Below, piece after piece: positions 1-8,249 of a DNA stretch of 54,447 nucleotides (its first letter is position 1; each line of letters starts with the position of its first letter). Origin of the DNA: Bacillota bacterium (lineage in GTDB: Bacteria; Bacillota; UBA4882; UBA8346); the NCBI GenBank assembly GCA_023401925.1, contig JAEXDA010000061.1, positions 1 through 54,447 on the forward strand, read 5' to 3'. The notes under the pieces were generated by a model. The model worked only from the letters and a program-made list of their open reading frames with translations, ran no database searches and was not told where the DNA came from. The translations under genes and the position numbers were made by a program.

Positions 1-540
1 TCCCGGAGCGGCTTTTACGCCTGGTGTAAGAGGCCTAAAAGCAAACGCAAGCTGGAAAACGAAAAACTCATTCAAGACATTATTAGGGTTTTTAACCAGT
101 CCAACGAGATTTATGGTGCGATAAAAGATAACCAAAAGCCTTCGTGACGAAGGCTTTTGGTGTAGCAAAAATCGATTGGCGCGATTAATGCGACAAAATA
201 ACCTACGATCAAAGATAAAACGGAAATTTAAAACCACAACCAATTCACGTCATAACTATCCGGTGGCGGCCAATCTTTTAAAGCAAGATTTTAATGCCCA
301 GTATGCAAACCAGATCTGGGTAGGAGATATTACATACATTTCGACCCCAGAAGGCTGGCTTTATTTAGCAACAGTCCTTGATTATACTCTCGTCGGATCG
401 TTGGTTGGGCAATGGATAGCACGATGAGCAAACAACTAGTTAGTGATGCTTTAAAACAGGCCATTGGGCGCCGTAGACCGCCAAAAGGTGTCATTTTCCA
501 TTCGGATCGAGGTTCTCAATATGCCAGTCATGATTTTCAA
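1..540 (+). pseudogene. IS3-family (IS150-like) transposase OrfB remnant, frameshifted and truncated
   Basis: This is the integrase-core transposase of an IS3-type element, now dead. Frame 1 reads through SRSGFYAWCKRP to about base 120. The reading then moves to frame 2 from about base 125 (KITKSLRDEGFWCSKNRLARLM) and on through the DDE-core stretch IWVGDITYI. Near 390-400 it shifts again, because YSRRIVGWAMDSTM continues in frame 1 up to FHSDRGSQYAS. The protein then stops resembling a transposase just after HDFQ at about 540, where intron-derived sequence begins. The N-terminus lies outside the window. Two frameshifts and a lost C-terminus mean it cannot produce active transposase. Family assignment is from recognisable IS3 OrfB motifs; the exact IS name is not determined. 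Confidence 0.85.
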
Positions 541-815
541 GCCACGTACTATGATAGGGTGGGAGAATTATTGTATAAATGGCTCAATCGTAGGAGTCAG
601 CGGAAAAGTCTCACTTGGGAAAGCTTTAACAAGTATCTGAAACTAAATCCGTTGCCAAAGTCGAGAATAACTCACCGGTTATCCAATGGGCAATTTATCT
701 CTTTAAGATAATATGAAGAGCCGTATGCCTTAATTGGGCACGTACGGATCTGTGAGGAGTGAGGGCTCAATCTGATGGTACAAAGCATCAGAGAGGCCCC
801 GCTTACTTGACAGTC
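541..815 (+). mobile_element. Group II intron 3' remnant (reverse-transcriptase tail plus domains V and VI)
   Basis: Bases 541-711 encode the end of a group II intron maturase/reverse transcriptase, with the typical tail LLYKWLNRRSQRKS, WESFNKYLK and NPLPKSRITH. After the stop, 718-750 matches catalytic domain V: it starts GAGCCGTATGCC and ends GCACGTACGGATC, giving a hairpin. A further hairpin at about 763-800 (TCTGATG pairing with CATCAGA inside GGGC/GGCCC) fits domain VI. Everything 5' of the maturase tail is missing, and the intron fragment is joined directly to transposase sequence. The intron cannot splice or move by itself. The right boundary near 815 is an estimate. Confidence 0.8.
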
Positions 816-866
816 GCAGTTAGGCACTCAAATAATTATTTATTTCAACATATATAGACGCTGATA

Positions 867-919
867 TGACGGGGGAAATTGGATTTTAACGACATTATGA
901 CTGATAAATGCCCGGTTGA
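867..919. repeat. Dispersed repeat R1, copy 1
   Basis: About 53 bp that recur at 12169-12222 with only a handful of substitutions and one single-base gap. The shared core is GGATTTTAWCGACATTATGACT followed by CCCGGTTGA. It lies just after the intron remnant, in the gene-free stretch 816-1020. It has no coding potential and its origin is unknown; an insertion-sequence end or a small non-autonomous element would fit. Confidence 0.7.
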
Positions 920-1027
920 ATGGGCCTCAGTTTAGCAAAACATAAATGTAAAAAAAAATTAAAAAAAATTTCATAATCAAGGAGGAATTTTCTTTGTTTG
1001 GAAGAAAAAAGTATTATAAATAGTCAT

Positions 1028-1054
1028 CAGATGATGTAACCACCATATCATCTT
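1028..1054. promoter_or_regulatory. GntR operator-like site 1 (before the aldolase)
   Basis: Arms CAGATGATGT (1028-1037) and ATATCATCTT (1045-1054) form an imperfect inverted repeat with a 7-bp spacer. The left arm recurs at 2178 and 6376, before the regulator gene and the transketolase gene. Its position just upstream of the aldolase suggests it is the binding site of the adjacent GntR protein. This is inferred from recurrence, not from a known matrix. Confidence 0.6.
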
Positions 1055-1082
1055 ATTATATTAAAAAGGAGAAATTTTCATC

Positions 1083-2054
1083 ATGTTAGCAACAATGAAA
1101 CCTTTACTTCAATGCAGCCTTGACAGTTATAAAGCTGGGGAACCCTTTGCAGTGGGAGCGTTCAATGTTAATACCATGGAGCAACTCCAGGGAATAATGA
1201 AGGCGGCTAAAGATACTAACTCCCCGGTCGTAATCCAAATCGGATGTATTGCGTTAAGTTATGCCGGTGGTGATTACCTGTTGAATATCATCCAAGCCGG
1301 ACTGAGAGAAAATCCCCAAATACCGGTGGCGATTCATCTGGACCACGGTCGGAATTTTGATGAAATAAAAAAAGTGATTCAAATGGGTTTTACTTCAGTA
1401 ATGATCGACGGCTCGCTTTTAGAAGACGGCAAAACGCCGTCTGATTTTGAAAGTAATATTAAGCGGACCGGCGAAGTTGTGAAGTATGCCCGCGATTATG
1501 GAGTTTCAGTTGAAGGTGAACTTGGAGTCATCGGCGGTATCGAAGACGGGCATGGCTCAAAAAAAGCCGGTTTGACCGATCCGGATCAAGTGGTTGAATT
1601 CGTGGAACGGACCGGGATTGACGCTTTGGCGCTTTCCATTGGAACCGCCCACGGCGCTCATAAATTTAAAGGAGAAGCTGTCATCGCTTTTGATCTCATT
1701 AAAAAAGTTCGAGCCCTATTGCCAACAACTTATTTGGTTGCTCACGGTTCTTCCTCCGTGACATCGGAACAAGTTGCAGTCATTAATCGATTTGGGGGAG
1801 ATTTAGAACAAGCGAAAGGGGTTCCGTTTGAGGCATTAAAAAAGATGGTTGACTGCGGAATTAATAAGATTAATGTTGATACGGATATTCAAATCGCTGC
1901 TACTGCGGCGGTAAGAAAGTTTCTGGCTGACAATCCCGCAGTAATTAATCCGCGCGATTATTTAGGAATGGCAAGACAAGCCATTCGCGATGAGATTAAA
2001 AAACGGATTGAAGTTTTTGGTTCGGCTAATCGGGCGGGTCATGTTATGATTTGA
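1083..2054 (+). CDS. Class II (zinc) ketose-bisphosphate aldolase family protein
   Basis: A 323-residue class II aldolase of the fructose/tagatose-bisphosphate aldolase family, predicted to cleave a ketose phosphate to dihydroxyacetone phosphate and an aldehyde in the cytoplasm. Visible motifs are FNVNTMEQ near the N-terminus, the metal-ligand motif HLDHG at about 93-97, SVMIDGS, and GTAHGAHK. The late metal-site segment reads LVAHGSSSV, where the family usually has a LHGGSG-like motif, so substrate range may differ. Start ATG 1083 follows AAAAAGGAGAAA at good spacing. It is the first gene of the GntR-controlled module and has an operator-like site 29 bp upstream. A second class II aldolase (36198) is more GatY-like. 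The family is clear; the substrate is unknown. Confidence 0.88.
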   Translation: MLATMKPLLQCSLDSYKAGEPFAVGAFNVNTMEQLQGIMKAAKDTNSPVVIQIGCIALSYAGGDYLLNIIQAGLRENPQIPVAIHLDHGRNFDEIKKVIQMGFTSVMIDGSLLEDGKTPSDFESNIKRTGEVVKYARDYGVSVEGELGVIGGIEDGHGSKKAGLTDPDQVVEFVERTGIDALALSIGTAHGAHKFKGEAVIAFDLIKKVRALLPTTYLVAHGSSSVTSEQVAVINRFGGDLEQAKGVPFEALKKMVDCGINKINVDTDIQIAATAAVRKFLADNPAVINPRDYLGMARQAIRDEIKKRIEVFGSANRAGHVMI

Positions 2055-2177
2055 GCCGGTTGTATTGGGGGATTAATTAAAGTCTATATGTTAAGATTGA
2101 TGAAGAATCAACATAATTAAATTAAAAACTTAGAGAGGAAAAACATAGGGTGCAAAGAGAAGTTTATTAGAAGACAT

Positions 2178-2204
2178 CAGATGATATAAACACCACATCA
2201 TGGT
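2178..2204. promoter_or_regulatory. GntR operator-like site 2 (before the regulator itself)
   Basis: CAGATGATAT (2178-2187), a 7-bp spacer, then ACATCATGGT (2195-2204). The left arm is nearly identical to the sites at 1028 and 6376; the right arm is a weaker inverted match. It lies 43 bp before the start of the GntR gene, which would give autoregulation. Confidence 0.58.
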
Positions 2205-2246
2205 AACCTATAAGTTTTTAATAGCTAATTATGGAGGGGGATTATC

Positions 2247-2942
2247 TTGAACGGAAGTATTAAAAAGGTAGAAAGAAGTGTGCTATGTGAGACGATTGCG
2301 GACAATATCAAGGAAATGATCGTCACCGGTCAATTATCACCGGGTGAAAAACTGCCCAATGAATCTGAACTTGCCGCGTCAATGAATGTAGGGCGTTCTT
2401 CGGTCAGAGAAGCTGTTAAAATATTGGCCTCGATGAACATCGTTCAAATCATCCATGGGAAAGGCACTTTTGTTTGCGAAGAATTTGGAACAGCAAAGGA
2501 TCCGCTTGGATTTTACTTTTTAGATTCACAACTGCTGCTTACCAGTATTTATGAAGCCAGAAAAATTATCGAACCGTATTCAGCCAAATATGCCGCAGCC
2601 AGAAGAGATCAAAGTCATCTTGACAACATGCAAATGATTTTGAGACGTTTTCAAGATGCGATAAAAAATAATAGAAGCTATATTAAAGATGAAATTGAAT
2701 TTCACAATGAAATCGCCAGAGCGTCCAAAAATTACATTTTCACGAAAATGATACCTATTATAAACGAAGGGCTCTATGAAGGATATAAAGTAATCTTGCA
2801 CAGCGGTAAATCCGACGAATCGTCCCGTAAAGCTTTGGAAAACCATAACTTAATCTATGAACTTATCAAAAATAAGGATGAAGACGGAGCCTATAACGCG
2901 ATGTATCGGCACATTCAACAATCTGAGGAGTTTGCAAAATAA
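2247..2942 (+). CDS. GntR-family transcriptional regulator, FadR (FCD) subfamily
   Basis: A 231-residue regulator. The N-terminal winged helix-turn-helix (about 10-80) has GQLSPGEKLPNESELAASMNVG followed by SSVREAVKILAS and a HGKGTFV wing. The helical C-terminal part (about 90-225) looks like an FCD ligand-binding domain, with YEARKIIEPYSA and an EFHNEIA segment placing the usual acidic and histidine ligands. Start is TTG 2247 after GGAGGGGGA. It sits between the aldolase and the ABC genes, and operator-like repeats precede this gene, the aldolase and the transketolase. It is therefore the likely local controller, probably released by a sugar phosphate or sugar acid. The effector is unknown. 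Confidence 0.88.
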   Translation: MNGSIKKVERSVLCETIADNIKEMIVTGQLSPGEKLPNESELAASMNVGRSSVREAVKILASMNIVQIIHGKGTFVCEEFGTAKDPLGFYFLDSQLLLTSIYEARKIIEPYSAKYAAARRDQSHLDNMQMILRRFQDAIKNNRSYIKDEIEFHNEIARASKNYIFTKMIPIINEGLYEGYKVILHSGKSDESSRKALENHNLIYELIKNKDEDGAYNAMYRHIQQSEEFAK

Positions 2943-3021
2943 CGTGATCTGGATATTGAAAAGGGGTGATATTCTACAATGGGTTGGAAGGTTTAACGAA
3001 TAAGTAAAGGAGAGGGTGTTA

Positions 3022-4296
3022 ATGGTAAAGAGAAGAAATTTGGTTCGCTTAGTTGTTGTCTTGGCATTTTTGGTAATGGTCGCAAGCGTTTATCCGCGTT
3101 CAGTATTGACTGCCGCAACGAAACCGGTGACAATCAAACATTGGGTCTGGCTCGATAATCCCAATGATCCGACTTTCAAGGAGATGGTGGCTGATTTTAA
3201 TCAAACGCATCCTAACATCAAAGTTGAAGCTGAATTAGTCGGATGGAATAATTTCCATGATAAACTGCTAACTGAAGTTGTTGCTGGCGGTGGGCCTGAC
3301 ACCACAGCTTTTAGAATGAGCTGGGTATCCGAATTTTTAGCAATGAAAGCATTAGTGCCGCTCGATGGGTATATTAAAAAGTGGAAGGGTAAAGATGATA
3401 TTGCCAGTAGTCTTTGGACGCTTTTGAAGCAAGATCCCAAGCAACCTACATATCAAATGCCCTGGGAATTGGTTAATATTTATCTGTATTATCGGAAAGA
3501 TATCTTTGCCAAGGAGAAGCTGACCCCTCCTTCCACCATGGACGAATTTTTGGAAGTATGTAAAAAACTGACCAAAGATACAGACGGAGATGGCAGGATT
3601 GACCAGTACGGATTTGCCATGAGAGGCGCCAGAGGGGGACACGAGATGTGGACGGCCTTTGCTTTTTCCTCAGGTTATAGTTTTTTCGACAACAAGGGAA
3701 TAGTGACGATAAACCGGCCTGAGGTAGTAGAAGCCAATCAATTCTATATTGACTTATATCAGAAGTATAAAGTGGTACCTCCAACAGCTCCTTCGGATGG
3801 GTTTGCGGAGATACTGGCGAATTTTCAATCAGGCAAAGCGGCCATGTTATGCCATACCGTAAAATCATCCAAAGTTATGCTGGATAAACTTGGCCCCGAT
3901 AAAGTCGGTGTAGTTCCAGTCCCCGCCGGTTCCAAGGGTAGGGTAACTATGTTTTGTGATACCCAAAATGCCTTGATGGCTAATTCCAAGCATAAAAAAG
4001 AAGCATTTGAGTTCATTTCATGGTTAGCCGAGAAAAAGCAAGTTGATCGTTGGTGTAAAGCAACCGGAATTGTTCCGATTTGCAATTCCCTTGCCAATGA
4101 GCCGTATTATCAAAATAACATTTTTGTTCAAACCTCGATTAAACAAATTCCCTCCATGTATTCTTACCCGATGATTCCGGTAATGGGTGAGTTTACGGAA
4201 AATACTTGGCCTACTACTTTCCAGAGGGCTTTACTGGGACAAATAACTAGCAAGCAAATGATGGATGAGTTTGCAGCAAAGGTCAAAACCAGATAA
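3022..4296 (+). CDS. ABC transporter extracellular sugar-binding protein (family 1)
   Basis: A 424-residue solute-binding protein that captures a sugar for the permeases encoded next to it. It has a signal peptide with a hydrophobic core (LVVVLAFLVMVASV), then VTIKHWVWLDNPNDPTFKEMV, the usual start of the mature family 1 fold. GWNNFHDKLLTEV and a late WLAEKKQVDRW are typical family segments. There is no cysteine at the cleavage region, so it is not an obvious lipoprotein. I prefer ATG 3022 over the upstream GTG 3016 because GGAG at 3009 is then 9 bp away. The substrate cannot be read from sequence; context suggests a sugar or sugar alcohol fed to the aldolase, kinase and transketolase. Confidence 0.88.
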   Translation: MVKRRNLVRLVVVLAFLVMVASVYPRSVLTAATKPVTIKHWVWLDNPNDPTFKEMVADFNQTHPNIKVEAELVGWNNFHDKLLTEVVAGGGPDTTAFRMSWVSEFLAMKALVPLDGYIKKWKGKDDIASSLWTLLKQDPKQPTYQMPWELVNIYLYYRKDIFAKEKLTPPSTMDEFLEVCKKLTKDTDGDGRIDQYGFAMRGARGGHEMWTAFAFSSGYSFFDNKGIVTINRPEVVEANQFYIDLYQKYKVVPPTAPSDGFAEILANFQSGKAAMLCHTVKSSKVMLDKLGPDKVGVVPVPAGSKGRVTMFCDTQNALMANSKHKKEAFEFISWLAEKKQVDRWCKATGIVPICNSLANEPYYQNNIFVQTSIKQIPSMYSYPMIPVMGEFTENTWPTTFQRALLGQITSKQMMDEFAAKVKTR

Positions 4297-4314
4297 GAGC
4301 ATGAGTCCTATTTT

Positions 4315-4443
4315 GCAGCGGGATAATCCATTTGGACTATCCTGCTGTAACTAAACTGCTACCGGCTGAAGCGCCGGTTGAAGGAAAGAAAAAAACCCTC
4401 GTTGTAAAAATTTGAACGAAAGTTTCCGGCTAAAGCCGAGGGT
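4315..4443 (+). promoter_or_regulatory. Triple hairpin between binding protein and permease genes
   Basis: Three inverted repeats follow one another: 4315-4325 with 4338-4348 (11 bp including two G.U pairs), ACCGGC 4361-4366 with GCCGGT 4373-4378, and ACCCTCG 4395-4401 with CGAGGGT 4437-4443, the last enclosing a GGC/GCC stem. None has a clear U-tract. Such structures after a binding-protein gene usually stabilise the upstream mRNA or damp read-through, giving more binding protein than permease. That role is inferred. Confidence 0.55.
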
Positions 4444-4483
4444 TCTACAGTTTAGTTTAATAATAACGAAGTAGGTAATGACT

Positions 4484-5380
4484 ATGAAAAATAGACATCA
4501 ATATAAAGCTTTTATTCCATATGTATTGTTAAGCCCAGGAATCATCTTGATGCTTTTGATTGTGGGATATCCGATTGCCCGGTCTTTTGGTCTGAGTTTT
4601 TTTAACTATGTACTATGGAAACCTTATGACATTCGATTTATTGGTCTTGAAAACTATGAAAATGTATTGAAAGATCCTGCTTTTGCTGTTTCTATTATCA
4701 ACACATTGGTTTGGGTCGGTTTGGGCGTTTTTTTCCAATTTGTAATCGGTCTGATGCTTGCGCTCCTTTTGAATCAAAATTTTAGAGGGAGGGGAATTAC
4801 CCGATCGTTAATTCTCATCCCCTGGATTGTCCCGGGTATTATTATCGGCTTGATTTGGCAGTGGATGTATGATGGCAACCACGGGTTAATCAATGATTTG
4901 CTTGTAAGAATGCATATTCTTAATGAATACATACCGTGGCTAGCGCAGGCAAAGACGGCATTGCCGGCCCTTATTGTCACCATTATTTGGCAAGGGATAC
5001 CGTTTTTTGCAATTATGTTGCTGGCAAGTTTGCAATCCATCCCGGATGAAATATATGAAGCTTCAGAAATTGACGGCGCTTCAAAACCGCAGATATTTAG
5101 ATTTGTAACATTGCCGTTCCTGTTACCGACCATCGTGATTACGACGATCCTCCGTATCATTTGGGTCGCAAATTCGGTGGATATCATATATATTATGACT
5201 GGCGGAGGCCCGGGATTTAATTCGCTGACTTTGGCGGTTTATACTTATATAAAAGCCCAAAAAGTTCTGGATTTCGGTTATGCGGCTACTCTTTCAATCT
5301 GTCTAACCGTTATTGTCTGTACCCTGCTGCTTGTTTACATTCGATTAATTAACCGCGGTAGAAAGGAGGGGATTTTGTAA
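4484..5380 (+). CDS. ABC sugar transporter permease (MalF/UgpA type)
   Basis: A 298-residue inner-membrane permease with about six hydrophobic segments, starting YVLLSPGIILMLLIVGYPI. The cytoplasmic EAA loop that contacts the ATPase is visible as YEASEIDGASKPQIFRFVTLP (about 196-216). It pairs with the permease encoded directly downstream. Two starts are possible: ATG 4478 and ATG 4484. The weak AGG at 4473-4475 favours 4484. No ATPase gene is present in this module, so a shared MsmK/UgpC-type ATPase encoded elsewhere is expected, as is common for this transporter class in Bacillota. Confidence 0.88.
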   Translation: MKNRHQYKAFIPYVLLSPGIILMLLIVGYPIARSFGLSFFNYVLWKPYDIRFIGLENYENVLKDPAFAVSIINTLVWVGLGVFFQFVIGLMLALLLNQNFRGRGITRSLILIPWIVPGIIIGLIWQWMYDGNHGLINDLLVRMHILNEYIPWLAQAKTALPALIVTIIWQGIPFFAIMLLASLQSIPDEIYEASEIDGASKPQIFRFVTLPFLLPTIVITTILRIIWVANSVDIIYIMTGGGPGFNSLTLAVYTYIKAQKVLDFGYAATLSICLTVIVCTLLLVYIRLINRGRKEGIL

Positions 5381-6208
5381 ATGAACAAGAAATCCAGCCG
5401 CATTTTTACCTTGTATATTCCCTTAGTCATTATCCTGGTCTTAACATTATTACCGTTTGTGTGGATGTTTCTTACCTCATTAAAAAATCAAAATGAATTA
5501 TATTCCAAAGTCTTTACATACTTACCGGTCAAACCTTCGTTCAATAATTATTACCAATTATTCGCAAAGACCAATTTTTTGATAAACATTAAAAATAGTT
5601 TTCTGGTAGCACTGGGGACTTCGCTGCTGAGTTTAACCGTTGCCACTATGTCCGCTTATGCGTTCACTCGGTATAGTTTTCGGGGGAGAAAAATTTTACT
5701 TAGTTCTTATTTATTAATTTACATGTTCCCTGCCGTATTATTTATGATTCCGTTGTTTATTGAGATGAAAAATTTGGGTTTGGTTAATACGCTTTGGTCG
5801 CTGATTATTGCCGATGCCACATTTACCATTCCTTTGTCCGTATGGTTAATGGTTGGTTTTTTAAATGAAGTACCGATCGAAATCGAAGAATCGGCAATGG
5901 TAGATGGTTGTAACCGTTTTAGTTCTTTTTTTAGAATCATTTTTCCAATGATTACGCCGGGTTTGGTAGCTACCGGGAGTTATATTTTTATTTACGCCTG
6001 GAATGAGTTTTTATATGCTGTAATGTTCACCAATGAGGCTTCGAGAACGTTGCCTGTCGCTTTGCAGGTATTTATTGGCCAATATTTGATTCAATGGGAT
6101 TTATTATCGGCAGGTGCTGTTATAACCGTCATTCCGGTCATTATCATCTTTATGATGATCCAGAAAAATTTGGTTAGAGGGCTAACTGCCGGCGCTGTCA
6201 AAGGTTAA
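5381..6208 (+). CDS. ABC sugar transporter permease (MalG/UgpE type)
   Basis: A 275-residue partner permease. It opens with LYIPLVIILVLTLLPFVWMFLTSLK, has about six membrane segments, and carries the EAA-type loop IEESAMVDGCNRFSSFFRIIFP near 168-188. It ends with the common tail LVRGLTAGAVKG. The gene follows its partner with no gap, and its AAAGGAGG ribosome-binding site lies inside the end of that gene, so the two are translationally linked. It presumably forms a heterodimer with the preceding permease and receives sugar from the product of gene 3022. Confidence 0.9.
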   Translation: MNKKSSRIFTLYIPLVIILVLTLLPFVWMFLTSLKNQNELYSKVFTYLPVKPSFNNYYQLFAKTNFLINIKNSFLVALGTSLLSLTVATMSAYAFTRYSFRGRKILLSSYLLIYMFPAVLFMIPLFIEMKNLGLVNTLWSLIIADATFTIPLSVWLMVGFLNEVPIEIEESAMVDGCNRFSSFFRIIFPMITPGLVATGSYIFIYAWNEFLYAVMFTNEASRTLPVALQVFIGQYLIQWDLLSAGAVITVIPVIIIFMMIQKNLVRGLTAGAVKG

Positions 6209-6358
6209 AGGGACTTTCGGCGGTATTCCATAAATTATACGCAACGGCTTCAGTCCTCCGCTTATCAAGAGTTACGGAAATAATGACGGCTTACTATTTT
6301 ATCGCAAATCATACGACCGAATCATGCCGTCGCGTATGGAAAGGAGAAATAGAATCAA

Positions 6359-6398
6359 TTAACACCCAATGACATCAGATGATATAATCATATTATCT
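6359..6398 (+). promoter_or_regulatory. Promoter with GntR operator-like site 3 (before transketolase)
   Basis: A -35-like TTAACA (6359-6364), 18 bp, then a perfect TATAAT (6383-6388). The operator arm CAGATGATAT (6376-6385) overlaps the -10 box. An inverted counterpart ATATTATCT lies at 6390-6398, so the spacer is shorter than at the other two sites. A protein bound here would block RNA polymerase. The surrounding gap 6209-6447 holds nothing else I can identify. Confidence 0.6.
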
Positions 6399-6447
6399 AT
6401 TAGATTGTTTACAGGTTATCATAATTTCAAATAGAGGAGGAGTATCG

Positions 6448-7293
6448 ATGCATCTGGATGAGAAAGAAATTTCCAGCCTCAATGGCAAATGTATCACCAT
6501 CAGGAAACATATTATTGAATCGTGCGGAATTGCCGGTTCGGGACATCCCGGCGGGTCCTTATCATGTGTTGAATTACTGACCGCTTTATATTTTAAAATA
6601 ATGAAGATTGATCCTCAAAATCCGAGCTGGAGAGCACGGGATCGGTTTATCCTTTCTAAAGGTCACGCTTGTCCTGGGCTTTACGGAGCTTTAGCGGAAA
6701 GGGGTTTTTTTCCGGTTGAGGATTTAAAGACCTTACGAAAACTTGGTTCAAGATTGCAGGGACATCCTGATTCAAACCGGACTCCTGGCGTTGACGCCTC
6801 AGCAGGTTCGTTGGGACAAGGATTGTCCATTGCCAATGGTATGGCGATGGCCGGTAAATTTAATCAACAAGATTATTATGTTTATGTTTTGCTGGGCGAT
6901 GGGGAGATTGAAGAAGGTCAAGTCTGGGAAGCCGCCATGTCGTCATCTCATTATAAGTTAGACCATTTAATTGCGTTTCTTGACTATAATCATTTTCAAA
7001 TTGACGGCAATATTAAGGATGTTATGTGCCCGGAGCCGGTAGTCGATAAGTTTAAAGTATTTGGTTGGGATGTTGCGGAAGTTGAAGGGCATGATATCGA
7101 GCAAATTATTTTGACCATTGAGAAAGCGAAGGCCGACTTGAACGGTAAACCCACTATGATCGTGATGCATACCACAAAAGGGAAGGGAGTCTCTTTTATG
7201 GAAAACCGCTTTGAATGGCATGGTAAGTCTCTTAACGCGGAACATATCAAGAACGCAATGACAGAACTGGAGGAACAACAATGCAAGAATTAA
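6448..7293 (+). CDS. Transketolase, N-terminal (thiamine diphosphate-binding) subunit
   Basis: A 281-residue protein covering the TPP-binding half of transketolase. GHPGGSLS at about 32-39 and the TPP/Mg motif GDGEIEEGQVWEA ending in FLDYN are present, as are SKGHACPGLYGAL and QGHPDSN. Start ATG 6448 follows GAGGAGG. It overlaps the next gene by 13 bp, the arrangement seen in split transketolases. It would act with that subunit to move two-carbon units between sugar phosphates. Split transketolases in sugar operons include conventional pentose-phosphate enzymes and specialised ones (for example for apulose 4-phosphate or 6-deoxy-6-sulfofructose). The substrate here is not determinable. Confidence 0.9.
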   Translation: MHLDEKEISSLNGKCITIRKHIIESCGIAGSGHPGGSLSCVELLTALYFKIMKIDPQNPSWRARDRFILSKGHACPGLYGALAERGFFPVEDLKTLRKLGSRLQGHPDSNRTPGVDASAGSLGQGLSIANGMAMAGKFNQQDYYVYVLLGDGEIEEGQVWEAAMSSSHYKLDHLIAFLDYNHFQIDGNIKDVMCPEPVVDKFKVFGWDVAEVEGHDIEQIILTIEKAKADLNGKPTMIVMHTTKGKGVSFMENRFEWHGKSLNAEHIKNAMTELEEQQCKN

Positions 7294-8225
7294 TTGCAAC
7301 CAGAGACGCATACGGTGAAGCGCTTGTTGAATGCGGGAAAGAATTTAAAAATTTGGTAGTGCTGGACGCGGATTTATCCAACGCGACGAAAACCGATTTA
7401 TTTAGAAATGCATATCCGGAACGTTTTTTTGATATGGGGATCGCCGAGGCGGATATGATGGGCACCGCCGCAGGGATGGCCGCTTGCGATATTATTCCCT
7501 TTGCGACCTCATTTGCTATCTTTGCCGCAGGTAGGGCTTTTGAACAGGTGCGGAACTCGATAGCCTACCCGAAAAAGAATGTGAAGATTGGCGCAACCCA
7601 TGCCGGTGTTTCGGTAGGAGCAGATGGTGCTTCTCATCAGGCAATTGAAGATCTGGTAATCATGAGAGCGATCCCGAATATGCTCATCTTAAGCCCGGCG
7701 GATGCAGTAGAGACCCATGCTTGCGTGAGAGCGGCGATTGAGCACCGAGGGCCGGTATATTTGCGGCTGGGACGATTACCGGTCCCGGTAATTTTCGGAA
7801 AAGATACCTATCAGTTTACTTTGGGCAAAGGGATTGTTCTCAAAAAAGGAACGGATGTCAGCATTGTCTCGACTGGAAATTTACTTCATTTTGCGTTGGA
7901 GGCCGCGGAAAAATTGCTTCAGCAAGGAATATCGGCCAAAGTTATTAATATTCATACGGTTAAACCTCTTGACAAAGAATTAGTTGTCGATTCGGCCAAA
8001 GAAACCGGCGCCATCGTTACTCTTGAGGAAGGAACTATATTAGGCGGACTTGGCAGCGCCGTGGCCGAGGCGGTTACCGAGGAATATCCGGTGCCTGTCA
8101 AAAGAATGGGTATGAACGATGTATTCGGCCAATCGGGTAAGGCGGAGGATTTATTGGATTATTACGGATTAAGCACTGAAAATATTATAAAAAATGTCCT
8201 GGATGTACTCAAAATGAAAAAGTAA
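7281..8225 (+). CDS. Transketolase, C-terminal subunit
   Basis: A 314-residue protein with the pyrimidine-binding and C-terminal domains of transketolase: DADLSNATKTDLF near the start, FFDMGIAEADMMGTAAGMA (the catalytic Glu region), GVSVGADGASHQAIEDLVIMRAIPN, then a C-terminal domain with HTVKPLDKELV. The start ATG lies inside the end of the first subunit gene, with GGAGGAACAACA as ribosome-binding site, so stoichiometric synthesis is likely. Together the two subunits equal one full-length transketolase. Confidence 0.9.
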   Translation: MQELIATRDAYGEALVECGKEFKNLVVLDADLSNATKTDLFRNAYPERFFDMGIAEADMMGTAAGMAACDIIPFATSFAIFAAGRAFEQVRNSIAYPKKNVKIGATHAGVSVGADGASHQAIEDLVIMRAIPNMLILSPADAVETHACVRAAIEHRGPVYLRLGRLPVPVIFGKDTYQFTLGKGIVLKKGTDVSIVSTGNLLHFALEAAEKLLQQGISAKVINIHTVKPLDKELVVDSAKETGAIVTLEEGTILGGLGSAVAEAVTEEYPVPVKRMGMNDVFGQSGKAEDLLDYYGLSTENIIKNVLDVLKMKK

Positions 8226-8249
8226 AAAATTTTCAAGGAGATTGATAAA

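Noticed and set aside
1..820. A complete, active group II intron
   Set aside because: Only the maturase tail and domains V and VI remain; no 5' domains or boundary (GTGYG) are seen.
994..1023. Nine-codon leader peptide behind AAGGAGGAA before the aldolase
   Set aside because: A ribosome-binding-like site and TTG start exist, but there is no regulatory codon pattern or terminator, and the A/G-rich leader makes this likely by chance.
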